Of a DNA stretch of 64,000 bases, positions 9,046 to 17,901 are shown piece by piece (position 1 is the first letter of the stretch; the number at the start of each line of letters is the position of its first letter). This DNA comes from Bin80 sp026708685 (GTDB lineage: Bacteria; Bacteroidota; Rhodothermia; Rhodothermales; Bin80): positions 1,364,001 to 1,428,000 of the forward strand of contig OZ241742.1 in assembly GCA_965200955.1 (NCBI GenBank), written 5' to 3'. Under the pieces are notes generated by a model that ran no database searches, was not told the DNA's origin, and worked only from the letters and a program-made list of their open reading frames with translations. A program made the translations under genes and the position numbers.

Positions 9046-9248
9046 AATTATATACGTGAGTACGCATGGTTAGACATCTACCTTTTTCGTATCCATTTGA
9101 CGGATCCTTGGAGTTCCCAACGGAAACGCTCCTCGCCGTCCATTCACACACCCATTACGGTGCAGACATCGCTAATCCTGAACGTATCATGAACAATCTA
9201 CGGGAGATCTTTCACAATACCAAATTGTGGGTATTCACGTATATAATT
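9046..9248. repeat. MITE-like segment with 14-bp inverted ends
   Basis: AATTATATACGTGA at 9046-9059 is matched exactly in reverse complement at 9235-9248, enclosing about 175 bases. The inner part contains most of a 79-codon open frame from 9066 that I cannot assign and do not believe is a gene. The size and perfect ends suit a miniature inverted-repeat element, but no target-site duplication is clear. Confidence 0.35.
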
Positions 9249-9350
9249 ACCTTAAGTTTCACGAGTACTGGGTTGGATAATATTGCAGAATATCCGAGCA
9301 GATGAAGAAAAGTGACACGTCAGTGGCGACTGATCCTCCAATAGAACATG

Positions 9351-9430
9351 TGTCCCACTGACTTCGGATTGATGTCCCGTTTTCTTCGGATTCAGTATCC
9401 CACTTCATTTGTTGTATGCAATTATGTCCC
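9351..9430. repeat. Repeated TGTCCC motifs, IS21-like end
   Basis: TGTCCC-type boxes occur at 9351, 9373, 9396 (as TATCCC) and 9425. The first two are followed by a shared TTCGGATT. A minus-strand CCACTGAC near 9320 faces the CCCACTGAC at 9354. Multiple short terminal repeats of this kind are found at the ends of IS21-family elements. No transposase is present. Confidence 0.3.
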
Positions 9431-9599
9431 AGAGATGATTTTGCTTTTCTCTAATTGAATTTATTGGCTAATTTTGATACTTGGGCATAGAGAATTTTAC
9501 AATATACATTGACGGCTAAATCATTTTAAACGAGATTCTGCGGCGAAAAACGAAGATACTTCTTAATCATCACGAGACATGGAATGAATAATGAAGATA

Positions 9600-9844
9600 T
9601 CAATGTACGGGCATGTCATTGAAATTGAGTTTCGACAGTGACTTGTAGTAATGCTTACTATAACTTGAAATTAATTCCAGCTTTTTGAGAATTCCATTGG
9701 CAGTGTGACGCTTCTTGATTTTTGCAGAACGGGGATGTGTAGACTATCTTTGCCCCATATGACATGGCTACCACGCGGGTTGCGAATCACAGAAAATCCA
9801 CTCTCCTTGAGTAATTGAACAATTTTTCGCTCATATCCAGCCAT
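9600..9844 (-). pseudogene. hicA: HicA-type toxin, frameshifted at a poly-A run
   Basis: HicA toxins are small mRNA interferases with a double-stranded RNA-binding fold. The ATG at 9844 gives a 57-residue frame ending at 9671 that carries the HicA start (KIVQLLKESGF) and the active-site histidine context (RNPRGSHVIWG). The usual C-terminal signature is in the next frame, reading KIKKRHTANGILKKLEL and ending at 9600. The two join if one A is added to the run of five A (plus-strand T at 9719-9723), restoring about 81 residues. The gene begins 3 bases after the stop of the HicB-like gene, so this is a HicB-HicA operon with a broken toxin. A sequencing error is possible. Confidence 0.7.
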
Positions 9845-9847
9845 AGT

Positions 9848-10177
9848 CTATGCATACCGAATAGGATACATATATTCTTGATTAACCAAAAATATTTTTG
9901 GTATAGAAGATTGGGATATGAGTTTTTCTCGTTGATCAATATCTGTGACAAACTCGAAATTTAAGAGTAGTCGACTCTCACCAATCTGTTGATCAGATAA
10001 TCCATGGTTTAACTCCAGTAGATCCGATGCAACATATCGTAGTTCGGTAAATAAATCATGGAATGAACCGACCTCTATAATCAGTCCCCTGATATCGCTA
10101 TCTGTTATGGACAGAGTGCCATCCTCATAAACGAAAACTTTCGCATGAAAAATTAATGAAGACTCTGTAGAGCTCAT
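9848..10177 (-). CDS. HicB-like antitoxin, DUF1902 type
   Basis: A 109-residue protein whose first 60 residues match the HicB/DUF1902 pattern: a strand with FVYEDGTLSITDSDIRGLIIEV, with the SDIRGL core, followed by a helix ending in DLLELNHG. The remaining 45 residues are not recognised. In type II HicAB pairs this domain neutralises HicA and often regulates its own promoter. It lies immediately upstream of the broken hicA on the same strand, with the antitoxin first. Loss of the toxin frame would leave the antitoxin as an orphan. Family assignment is moderately sure. Confidence 0.65.
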   Translation of the reverse strand: MSSTESSLIFHAKVFVYEDGTLSITDSDIRGLIIEVGSFHDLFTELRYVASDLLELNHGLSDQQIGESRLLLNFEFVTDIDQREKLISQSSIPKIFLVNQEYMYPIRYA

Positions 10178-10284
10178 GATACAATAATTTTGTATTTAAC
10201 AATGAATTTACAAGACCAACTGTTTATCCAGTGCAGAAGACAGTGGAACTGGAATTTAGTAATTTCCAAGATATTGAGCAGTAG

Positions 10285-10398
10285 GAGAAACTTGCTCATT
10301 TCAGGAAAAATCTTCATTCAGGACTGGAAGCTGGTTCCGTTTGGAAACCGAAACCGAGAGAAACTTGCTCATTTCAGGAAAAATCTTCATTCAGGACT
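10285..10398. repeat. 73-bp tandem duplication, partial second copy
   Basis: A 41-base sequence at 10285-10325 is repeated exactly at 10358-10398, 73 bases apart. It starts GAGAAACTTGCTCATTTCAG. The plus strand is open across much of it in one frame, where the repeat reads EKLAHFRKNLHSG, so it may lie in a dead coding sequence. Confidence 0.8.
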
Positions 10399-11535
10399 CC
10401 CTTGGATGCACCTACTACAATTAGTCCATAGGTTAATAATTGCCCACAAAAAATATGATTATGGATGAATAAAATGATGTAAGAAAAAAAGATTGATGGT
10501 CAATATAAAAAGAATATCCATCATGATTTTATACTTGACCACCGCCCAGAATCAATCGGTATGCGGTCAGGAAAATCTGGAATCATTTGTATAATACCCC
10601 TAAACTCCATATCAAGTGGCACCATGGCTACATGCGTATATGAAAAATTTTATCTTTGTTCCTAGATCCAGATGTCAATCTTCTTGCCTTTTTATGTTGT
10701 TCAAGAAATTTTTGTCCCAACTATTCACTATATCTTTCGTGAGATCATTGGTGGTTGTGATAACTCCAGTCTATCTCTGAGCCGCTGAAGGTAACTTTTC
10801 AATGTGCTATAGTGACGATAGATGATGCTCTCCCACCGGAAAAGATCTGCTTGTGGATTAGGCATCTCATTTACGCTTATGTTTCACGAGAATTGAGTGG
10901 GTAGCAATCAGGCGAGTAATGTTTCTTGATACCTTAATCTTTCCGCAAGTGCGATCAGACATTGCACAATATCCAAGTTTGATTCGTACATCTCTGCAGG
11001 CAAATCCCGCAACTCTGCTTGAATCTCATTCAGGAATTCCAGCATCGCATTATATCAGTCTCATCCGCTTTACGGAGATCATGCGATATCATCCACAAAA
11101 AAAGCAAAGATTCCTGCAGAACTGCAAAGTATTGCCCAAAAACAAAATTTCCCATTGGTTCTAAAATTAAGATTCGTGAAACGATCCATAGGGATCAGTC
11201 AAGATCTAGCATGTGCATGGTACGATGTGTGTTCCCCGCTTACACTCCATTCTCGGAGGTCCGTACCACATATACAAGATACTAATCTTGATCCATCATA
11301 GACCATCTGGTGGGAGGTAGCAGTCACAGAGCCCAGATCCACTGTTGATGCTCACCTGCCTATCCACCAAGAACTTTCTACGCCAAACACAGTATTGGTT
11401 TCTAACGAAACGGGTTGGGGTTGCTCTGCGGGGACTGTGCCGTCTCATCTGCCACCACAGGCCCTACTCTGTAGATGTGGTGTCCGTTCAAAAAAATGCA
11501 GGAATTCCACGGATGACAAGGATACAAATGGATCT
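10399..11535. other. Gene-poor stretch with short minus-strand ORF remnants
   Basis: No full gene is supported. Two minus-strand frames look protein-like: 10908-11045 (45 residues, starting MLEFLNEIQAELRDLPAEM) and 10728-10865 (45 residues, starting MPNPQADLFRWESIIYRHY). A third piece around 10500-10630 reads MVPLDMEFRGIIQMIPDF. They could be fragments of one or two decayed helical proteins. Plus-strand frames between 10919 and 11727 are not convincing. Confidence 0.35.
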
Positions 11536-12279
11536 CTAGAATTCTCCAAGAACCTCTGGATCCACCAGTCCCTGGACTCCATTCGGAAGACGAATCAGAA
11601 TATCCTCCTCAGATTCATTCACGACAGTAACCTTAATGCCCTCAGGTACATCAATACGTTCATTTTCAGTATCGATTGTGATCGGTGTGAGAATAGATGC
11701 TCCCTTTGGTATCGTTTGATCATGTGAAATCAACACAGCAACAAGAAGCAGCGCCAATCCCAAACTTAGGGCGAATCGACGCACTCTGCGATGCCATGCA
11801 CTACGAGTTGTTGACCAAAGTAATTGAGCAAAAAGAATGCATGCCATAAAATAAAAACCCAGCCCAGCAATCAGATAGGGTAGCACATGATGCTGGCCAA
11901 ACCACTGATCCCACCACGCACGCCAGAAGGGCTTGGGAAGTTGCGAAAATGGGTTCTGGATCCTGGACTCCACGATCTGGATGTTATGGATCAGTTGAGG
12001 ATCATCGCCAATCAGACGGCGAGCTCGTTCATAATAGCGAACGGCCTGACCAATTTCATCCATGCGGAAGTACGTACTGGCAAGGTTGTGGTACAGTGCT
12101 CCACTCACATAGCCCGTGTTCATGACGGAAAGATAGAGATCAATCGCTTCCTGATAGGCACCAGCCTCAACCAGTTGATTGGCTTCATCAAACAAGGGAA
12201 GAGCATCCTCTAATTGCTGGGCTTGAAGCAGTCCGCAGGGAATACCCAAGACGAGCAACCACATCATGAACTTCATCAT
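11536..12279 (-). CDS. batE: Aerotolerance protein BatE (TPR, membrane)
   Basis: A 247-residue last product of the bat operon. A signal peptide (about 1-20) is followed by TPR motifs (about 25-105; LFDEANQLVEAGAYQEAIDLY), then two hydrophobic segments (about 130-155 and 170-187) and a C-terminal SH3-like tail (VTVVNESEEDILIRLPNG). The Bat proteins of Bacteroidota and spirochaetes are proposed to form an envelope complex for stress or oxygen tolerance. Its start overlaps the stop of batD by four bases, showing translational coupling. Confidence 0.85.
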   Translation of the reverse strand: MMKFMMWLLVLGIPCGLLQAQQLEDALPLFDEANQLVEAGAYQEAIDLYLSVMNTGYVSGALYHNLASTYFRMDEIGQAVRYYERARRLIGDDPQLIHNIQIVESRIQNPFSQLPKPFWRAWWDQWFGQHHVLPYLIAGLGFYFMACILFAQLLWSTTRSAWHRRVRRFALSLGLALLLVAVLISHDQTIPKGASILTPITIDTENERIDVPEGIKVTVVNESEEDILIRLPNGVQGLVDPEVLGEF

Positions 12280-14111
12280 GTAACAACGGAATCAATTTGG
12301 TGGCCAAGGGAACTAAGTATCTGGCCAGCTTGGTCAAGGTGTTCTTCCATCAGAGACTTTTCTGGTGGAGTTGGTGCAAACCGGGCTGCATCACAGGTAT
12401 CAAGAAAGATCAGCAGTTGCTGCCTCTGCTGATCTGTAATTCCAAATTCGGATAAATGACCATCCAACTGCATTCGTGTGAGTCCACGCTCAAAAATATT
12501 CAGTCGATTTCCTAAAAATCCCAGAATAGACTGTTCCAATGCGGCATAAAACTGATCGGGATCTCCATCCTTGAGGAGTTGTTTTGCAGTTTTCAGGTGT
12601 TTGCGTGCAAGAGGATGTGCTTTACGGTTGCGGGCCCATGCCGTATAGGTCTCTATACGTTTGATGCGATGACTTATGATGGCAGTAATGGCTAGCCCAA
12701 TCAGAGGCACGATGAAAAGGGCATAAAACCAAAGGTGCTGATATAGGGGACTGCGAGTAGCGGAGATCCACTGTGGATTGCGTTTGAGAACGGCAATGTC
12801 ATCAACAGGGAATCCAGAGGCCGTAGAGGCAGTCGCCATAGATGGACTCACCGTTCCTGTTACGATAATCGGATCTAGGTTAGATGATCGCACCACATAT
12901 TCCGTAATGGACGGATCAAAGAACGCAAACTCAATCGGAGGCATGTCAAACCTGCCGTTTGTACGGGGAATTAAAAGCCATGTAAAGGTTTTTCGCCCCC
13001 CAATGACATTCCCCATGGTTGTCTTAGAAACCTGAACTTCTGGATCATAAATTTCAAAGATCCCTGGGAAATCGGGTTGAGGAGCTTCAACCAGAGCGAT
13101 ATTTCCAGAGCCCTCTACCGTAACAGAGAGCTGTAGGGCTTCGCCAACCTCCAACTCCGTCTGATTGAGTTCTGAGGTGATCGTAAACTGACCGACTGCT
13201 CCCGTAAAACCGTCTGGTGCACCGCTAGGGAGAGCCTTGGACAAAATATTGATGGTGGGGGAGGCACGCTCAACAGTTGTATATGAATTGGAAAAGAAAG
13301 AACTGAATGGGTCCGTGTTCGGTGGCCGCACTTCTGCGGCTATATTTAGGGGATCAATGGAGAGCTCACCCGCACGAGTAGGAAAAACTGCGACACGCCG
13401 TATGGTAACGGTTTGATACTGTAGACCATTTTCGACCACAAGGTTGGCCGTTTGGTTTTCAGGAAGTTCAAGGTCTTCACGCCAGAATCCTTCTGCATCC
13501 CAAGAATCAGACTGGCGGCTGTTTCGGGGTGATGTGCCAGGTCGAAAATACAGGGTGTACTCAAGAGTGATCTGCTCATTGAGAAAAGCCTCCCCAGTGC
13601 TTTGGGCGGCTCGAATAAAAATATCCTGTGGAGTGACTTCGGGGGGAGGTTCATCCGTAAACGGATCATCAAACAAACTGAATCCGCCAAAGGGGGATCG
13701 CCGACGATTCTGACGGGCAGGTCGCTGAGATTGTGGAACGACTGTAATGGTGACGGGCTGTGCGGTAAAGGACTGATCACCGATGGATACACTGGTTTCC
13801 AGAATTTTCGCCTCCCCTTCCTGTTGCGGTCGGTAGTGCCATGTATAGCTCACACTTCGGGATACCTGTCCATTGGTGATGGACATATTCGTTGATCTGG
13901 AAGGGTTTGCAGATACCAAGGTAAGCCCCTCTGCACTTGGCGGGGTAAGCGATGATACATCCGATGCATCAGCATTGGAAATTTCAAGCGTATAGGCTAC
14001 GGTCTCTTCGGTACCGATGGTAGAAGAGGATACCCGACCCGTGACGGTCTGGGCAATGGAGGATGATGTGAAGATCAATCCAACAAGCAAGAAGGTAACC
14101 CAATGCATCAC
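12276..14111 (-). CDS. batD: Oxygen-tolerance protein BatD
   Basis: A 611-residue BatD. It has an N-terminal signal peptide, repeated beta-rich domains in the periplasm (about 20-440; includes VTGRVSSSTIGTEETVAYTL), one membrane span near 460-485 (FYALFIVPLIGLAITAII) and a cytoplasmic tail of about 120 residues. The family is named for aerotolerance in Bacteroides; its biochemistry is unknown. It follows batC by two bases and overlaps batE by four bases. Confidence 0.9.
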   Translation of the reverse strand: MMHWVTFLLVGLIFTSSSIAQTVTGRVSSSTIGTEETVAYTLEISNADASDVSSLTPPSAEGLTLVSANPSRSTNMSITNGQVSRSVSYTWHYRPQQEGEAKILETSVSIGDQSFTAQPVTITVVPQSQRPARQNRRRSPFGGFSLFDDPFTDEPPPEVTPQDIFIRAAQSTGEAFLNEQITLEYTLYFRPGTSPRNSRQSDSWDAEGFWREDLELPENQTANLVVENGLQYQTVTIRRVAVFPTRAGELSIDPLNIAAEVRPPNTDPFSSFFSNSYTTVERASPTINILSKALPSGAPDGFTGAVGQFTITSELNQTELEVGEALQLSVTVEGSGNIALVEAPQPDFPGIFEIYDPEVQVSKTTMGNVIGGRKTFTWLLIPRTNGRFDMPPIEFAFFDPSITEYVVRSSNLDPIIVTGTVSPSMATASTASGFPVDDIAVLKRNPQWISATRSPLYQHLWFYALFIVPLIGLAITAIISHRIKRIETYTAWARNRKAHPLARKHLKTAKQLLKDGDPDQFYAALEQSILGFLGNRLNIFERGLTRMQLDGHLSEFGITDQQRQQLLIFLDTCDAARFAPTPPEKSLMEEHLDQAGQILSSLGHQIDSVVT

Positions 14112-14113
14112 TG

Positions 14114-14899
14114 TTACCAGTCTTTAGCCACTCTACGAGGACGACCATCTATTTTTTGTACTTCTCGCAGCAGTTGCTCTTCTTCATTTTCCAGAGCTTC
14201 CAAGATCTGCTCGGCCTGTTCACGCGTCAGAGGGGTTTCCATCTGTTGAGATGGCTCTGGAGAGTCCTCTGGCGACGATTCCTCTTCAGACTGCTGCGTT
14301 TCGTTTTGTTCAGATTGTTGCTCTTCCTGCTGCTGCTCTTGGCTCTCATCCTCGTTTTGCTGCTGCTCATTCTGATCTCCCTCCTGTTGATCTTGCTGCT
14401 CCTGTTGCTGCTCCTCGTCTTCATCAGACTGATCCTGCTCCTGTTGCTCCTGTTGTTGCAGTTGCCGCGTTACATATTCAAAATTATATTTTGCGTCCTC
14501 ATTGTTCGGATCCGCCATAAGAGCCGTTTGATAATACTCAAGAGCTCGCTCTAACTGTTGAGTAGTGAATGCATTATTACCAGCGTTAAAGGCAGCCAAT
14601 GCGGCATCCTGATTGGTGGGAGCAGAGGAGAGAGCCTGATCAAAGGCACTGAAGGCCTCATCATAATTTTCCTGTCCGTGCAGGGTGAGACCAAGATTGT
14701 TTTGCAAACCATAGTAGGTTTGATCGGTTTCTGAGGAAGATTCAATAGAGGACAATCCCTCTTGATAGGCGGCGGCAGCCTCTTCAAGCTGTTCCTGTTT
14801 CAAATGGTGATTCCCGGTCCTGCCGTGATCGCGTGGTGTCGTACCGGGTAGGATCTGGAAAGCAGTCAGAAAGACTCCCAAAAATACGGTGAGGGTCAT
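14114..14899 (-). CDS. batC: TPR protein BatC with Gln/Glu-rich tail
   Basis: A 261-residue BatC. A signal peptide or anchor at the N-terminus is followed by about three TPR motifs (30-150; FNAGNNAFTTQQLERALEYY). Residues of about 150-225 are a low-complexity Gln/Glu/Asp tract. The C-terminal 40 residues return to mixed composition and contain a helical EQILEALENEEEQLLREVQK-like segment. The tract explains a hydrophobic leucine-rich frame on the opposite strand, which is not a gene. It lies between batB (7 bases) and batD (2 bases). Confidence 0.85.
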   Translation of the reverse strand: MTLTVFLGVFLTAFQILPGTTPRDHGRTGNHHLKQEQLEEAAAAYQEGLSSIESSSETDQTYYGLQNNLGLTLHGQENYDEAFSAFDQALSSAPTNQDAALAAFNAGNNAFTTQQLERALEYYQTALMADPNNEDAKYNFEYVTRQLQQQEQQEQDQSDEDEEQQQEQQDQQEGDQNEQQQNEDESQEQQQEEQQSEQNETQQSEEESSPEDSPEPSQQMETPLTREQAEQILEALENEEEQLLREVQKIDGRPRRVAKDW

Positions 14900-14906
14900 G
14901 GAAAAA

Positions 14907-15941
14907 TCATTGATTATTTAGAGATGATGGATGACGACGGATAGAAATGAAGCCATCAAGACACAATAAGAGTAGAGCCAATGCTAATGGCCACTGGTAT
15001 TTGAGATCATAATCTTCAAATTCTTCCACTGCAAGAGTGGATTGATCCAGTTGATTCAAGGCTGGAATCAACTGTGACAAGGAGCTGGAAGTGCGAGCCA
15101 CCTGAAAATAGGCACCATCTCTACTGAGTGCCTTAAGTCCTGATTCCTCAAGTCTTGTGGACACAATCTGTCCCTGAAGATCTCGCTTGTACCCCGTACG
15201 TTGTCCGCGGTCGTTATACACTGGAATCGGTGTTCCGGTTACATCACCAACTCCCGCAGCGTAGATCTTGATCCCTGACTCCCGGGCCCGGCTGATCATC
15301 GATTCCAGCCCTTCTACATGATTTTCACCATCGGAAACAATAAGAAGGGCTTTGGAACGATTGGCATCGGGATCAAGACTCACTGAGGGTGCTTCAAATG
15401 CCTGAATGGCCATTTGGATGGCAGCACCAAAATCAGTACCGGGTGTAGGCAAGAGATCGGGATTCGCTACATCAAGAAATAATCGAACTGCACTGTAATC
15501 GGTAGTCAGGGGGCATTGAATAAATGCATCCCCAGCAAAGATCACCAATCCAACTCGATCGCCTCTGAGTTCTCCCAGAATACGTTTGATTTCATTGCGT
15601 GCACGGCCCAAACGATTGGGGGCTACATCTTCAGCTAACATAGATGCCGACACATCCAGAGCAATCACTAAGTCAACTCCTTCACGCTTGACTTCACGTA
15701 ATTGAGTGCCAATCTGTGGTCCTGCAAGAGCAATACAGATCAAACCAACCGTAATGGTCATTAGGGTAGATTTGTAGCGTCTTCGCCGACCACTGACGCT
15801 GGTGGCTAATCGACGAACAAGATCCACTTCTCCAAACCGTGCCATCAAGATGCGTCGACGCCAAAGGGCGTAGAGGCTAAGCAGCATCACGAGGATAACG
15901 GACCAAAGGGTCCATAGATAAGACTCAAAAAGCCACTCCAT
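14907..15941 (-). CDS. batB: VWA-domain membrane protein BatB
   Basis: A 344-residue BatB with hydrophobic segments near 10-27, 58-76 and 320-335 around a von Willebrand A domain. The metal-binding MIDAS motif is visible as ALDVSASM, with the later threonine (CPLTTDYSA) and aspartate (VSDGENH) positions. VWA domains bind proteins through a divalent metal, so BatB probably partners BatA. Its start overlaps the batA stop by one base. Confidence 0.92.
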   Translation of the reverse strand: MEWLFESYLWTLWSVILVMLLSLYALWRRRILMARFGEVDLVRRLATSVSGRRRRYKSTLMTITVGLICIALAGPQIGTQLREVKREGVDLVIALDVSASMLAEDVAPNRLGRARNEIKRILGELRGDRVGLVIFAGDAFIQCPLTTDYSAVRLFLDVANPDLLPTPGTDFGAAIQMAIQAFEAPSVSLDPDANRSKALLIVSDGENHVEGLESMISRARESGIKIYAAGVGDVTGTPIPVYNDRGQRTGYKRDLQGQIVSTRLEESGLKALSRDGAYFQVARTSSSLSQLIPALNQLDQSTLAVEEFEDYDLKYQWPLALALLLLCLDGFISIRRHPSSLNNQ

Positions 15942-16924
15942 TAGGGAAAACGTCTCAGAAATGTCGTTGTAAGGAGGATTTCAAGCATTAGCAAAATGAG
16001 CCCTGGTATCAAATAACGAATGTAACGTTCTTCATAGTCTGTATAGATGCGGGTTTCAATCTCAGTTGTTTCTAACTCACCGATTTGGGCATAGATATCT
16101 CGAAGTGCCTGCTCATTGACCGCACGGAAGTACTGTCCATTGGTTTGTTGAGCGATCGATCTCAACATGTCTTCATCAATTTCTACGGGAACCATTTGAC
16201 GCTGTCGCCCCCCAAAAGGACTGTCAACGACAAATGGTGCTTCTCCATAAGTGCCCACGCCGATAGAATAGATTCGCACTCCCAATGTAGCAGCGACTTC
16301 AGAAGCCGTGACGGGATCAATTTCACCTCGATTATTCTGTCCGTCTGTGAGTAGGATAATGACTTTGCTTTCTGCAACGGTATCCTTGAGCCGGTTGACC
16401 GCTGTAGCAATCGCCGTGCCTATTGCCGTGCCATCCTGAATTGCACCGACCTCAACTTCATCCAACATGTTTTGGAGAAACGGGTAATCCAGAGTGAGCG
16501 GAGTTTGCGTGTAGGCTTTTCCAGCAAAGACGATCAGTCCAATGCGATCCGAAACTCTCCCTTCAATAAACTCAGATGCAACCTCTCTGGCCGCTTCAAA
16601 ACGATTCGGTTGAAAATCTTCGGCTCGCATACTTGTGGATGTATCCAGAACTAAGATAATATCCAACCCTTCAGCATATTGTTCTTGAGTCACTTCTCGA
16701 ATTTGAGGGCGAGCAAGTGCGAGAATGCAGAGAGTCATCGCTCCCATTCGAAGGATCAGGGGCAGTGAGGAGATATAGACTCGGAGTCCTCTTGGAGCAT
16801 GCCCAGTAGCAGTCGTATTGCTGAAGACTAATCCCGGCATACGTCGGCTACGAAGCCAAGAGTATAGACCGTAGGCAGGAACGAGAATCAAAAGAAATAA
16901 CCACTGAGACTCAGAAAATTCCAT
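15941..16924 (-). CDS. batA: VWA-domain membrane protein BatA
   Basis: A 327-residue BatA. N-terminal membrane segments (about 7-22 and 55-75) precede a VWA domain with MIDAS motif LVLDTSTSM, the TPLTLDYPF threonine site and LLTDGQNNRGE. A last span lies near 305-322. It is a close structural relative of the following BatB, probably from an old duplication. It follows the gene at 16930 by five bases. Confidence 0.92.
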   Translation of the reverse strand: MEFSESQWLFLLILVPAYGLYSWLRSRRMPGLVFSNTTATGHAPRGLRVYISSLPLILRMGAMTLCILALARPQIREVTQEQYAEGLDIILVLDTSTSMRAEDFQPNRFEAAREVASEFIEGRVSDRIGLIVFAGKAYTQTPLTLDYPFLQNMLDEVEVGAIQDGTAIGTAIATAVNRLKDTVAESKVIILLTDGQNNRGEIDPVTASEVAATLGVRIYSIGVGTYGEAPFVVDSPFGGRQRQMVPVEIDEDMLRSIAQQTNGQYFRAVNEQALRDIYAQIGELETTEIETRIYTDYEERYIRYLIPGLILLMLEILLTTTFLRRFP

Positions 16925-16929
16925 ATCAG

Positions 16930-17901
16930 TTAATCAGTTGGTATGAGTTTTTCACTTGCCTCACGCTGATCAAATTTCGCTTCAACACGCTTGATCACAG
17001 TCAATGATTCTTCTAATGCCTGACGACCCTCTGGAATAGAAGGAGTCACGTCTGCAAATTTGACAAGGTCAGATAAAGACAGGATCTGATCTAGCTGTTG
17101 TGGGATCCCCGATGGTACTTTATGCTGAATTTTTGGATGAATCAATCGTTGAACCAGCTCTTGAGTAGTGGACTCTAATGCAGGAATTCGAAGTCGATGT
17201 TCTATATAGGTTCGAAGGGTATCTGATAGTTCTACATAGAATGCTTCAACCTGAGACCGGGTAGTGAGGGGAGTATTTTCTAGTGCACGCAGTCGTTCTA
17301 TTGCAATGGCAGATGGGGAAGGGGAGTCATCTAACTCCAGGGGTGGCAGAGAATCTGGCTCAGATTGACGTTTCTTGCGAATCAAATACCATACCAATAT
17401 CCCGATGATCACTGCCACAAGCCCCAAGAGAACAAAAGGCCAGATGGGGCGGGAGAAATCTACCGGAGGTGCCATAGCACGGATGGTATCAGCATCTTGT
17501 GCTACCAGTGAAGCTACAAATACCATGAGGGGATCTGTGGATACCAAGACAGAATCATTCCTAAATCCAATGGTCACGGGTGCGAGTTGTGCTGTATCAA
17601 GAGCAAACGTTGTCACTTCATAGACCGCACTATCAATGCGCAAATTGGCATCTATTTGGCGGGTTCCAGCAGATATAAGATTCACGGGGATGATATCACC
17701 CAGAGTAGAATCCAGACTCGGGAATGATGGGATTTCATCAAATCCATGCAAGGCTACAAGCGTCAGATTAAATCGATCTCCAACAGATACGGTATCTTCC
17801 GATACATAGGCTTCAACCCGTTGAGCTGCAGTCTCGCGAGGAATGACAACGGATACCGCTCCCATGACAAAAGAGACAGACAAGAGTAGGGTTCTCATCA
17901 A
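16930..17901 (-). CDS. Bat-operon membrane protein, unnamed
   Basis: A 323-residue protein with a signal peptide (about 1-26), a beta-rich periplasmic part, one span at about 151-171 (WPFVLLGLVAVIIGILVWYL) and a charged cytoplasmic tail. It sits where Bacteroidota bat operons usually carry an uncharacterised protein of BatD-like or DUF4381-like architecture between the DUF58 gene and batA. Its start overlaps the DUF58 stop by four bases. The function is unknown but an envelope scaffold role with the Bat proteins is likely. Confidence 0.75.
   Translation of the reverse strand: MMRTLLLSVSFVMGAVSVVIPRETAAQRVEAYVSEDTVSVGDRFNLTLVALHGFDEIPSFPSLDSTLGDIIPVNLISAGTRQIDANLRIDSAVYEVTTFALDTAQLAPVTIGFRNDSVLVSTDPLMVFVASLVAQDADTIRAMAPPVDFSRPIWPFVLLGLVAVIIGILVWYLIRKKRQSEPDSLPPLELDDSPSPSAIAIERLRALENTPLTTRSQVEAFYVELSDTLRTYIEHRLRIPALESTTQELVQRLIHPKIQHKVPSGIPQQLDQILSLSDLVKFADVTPSIPEGRQALEESLTVIKRVEAKFDQREASEKLIPTD

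Noticed and set aside
9066..9305. 79-codon frame MVRHLPFSYPFDG
   Set aside because: It lies largely within the inverted-repeat segment and resembles no family; coding signal is weak.
14156..14554. Hydrophobic leucine-rich plus-strand frame of 132 codons
   Set aside because: It is the reverse of the Gln/Glu-rich tract of BatC; CAG and GAG codons read backwards give Leu-rich noise.
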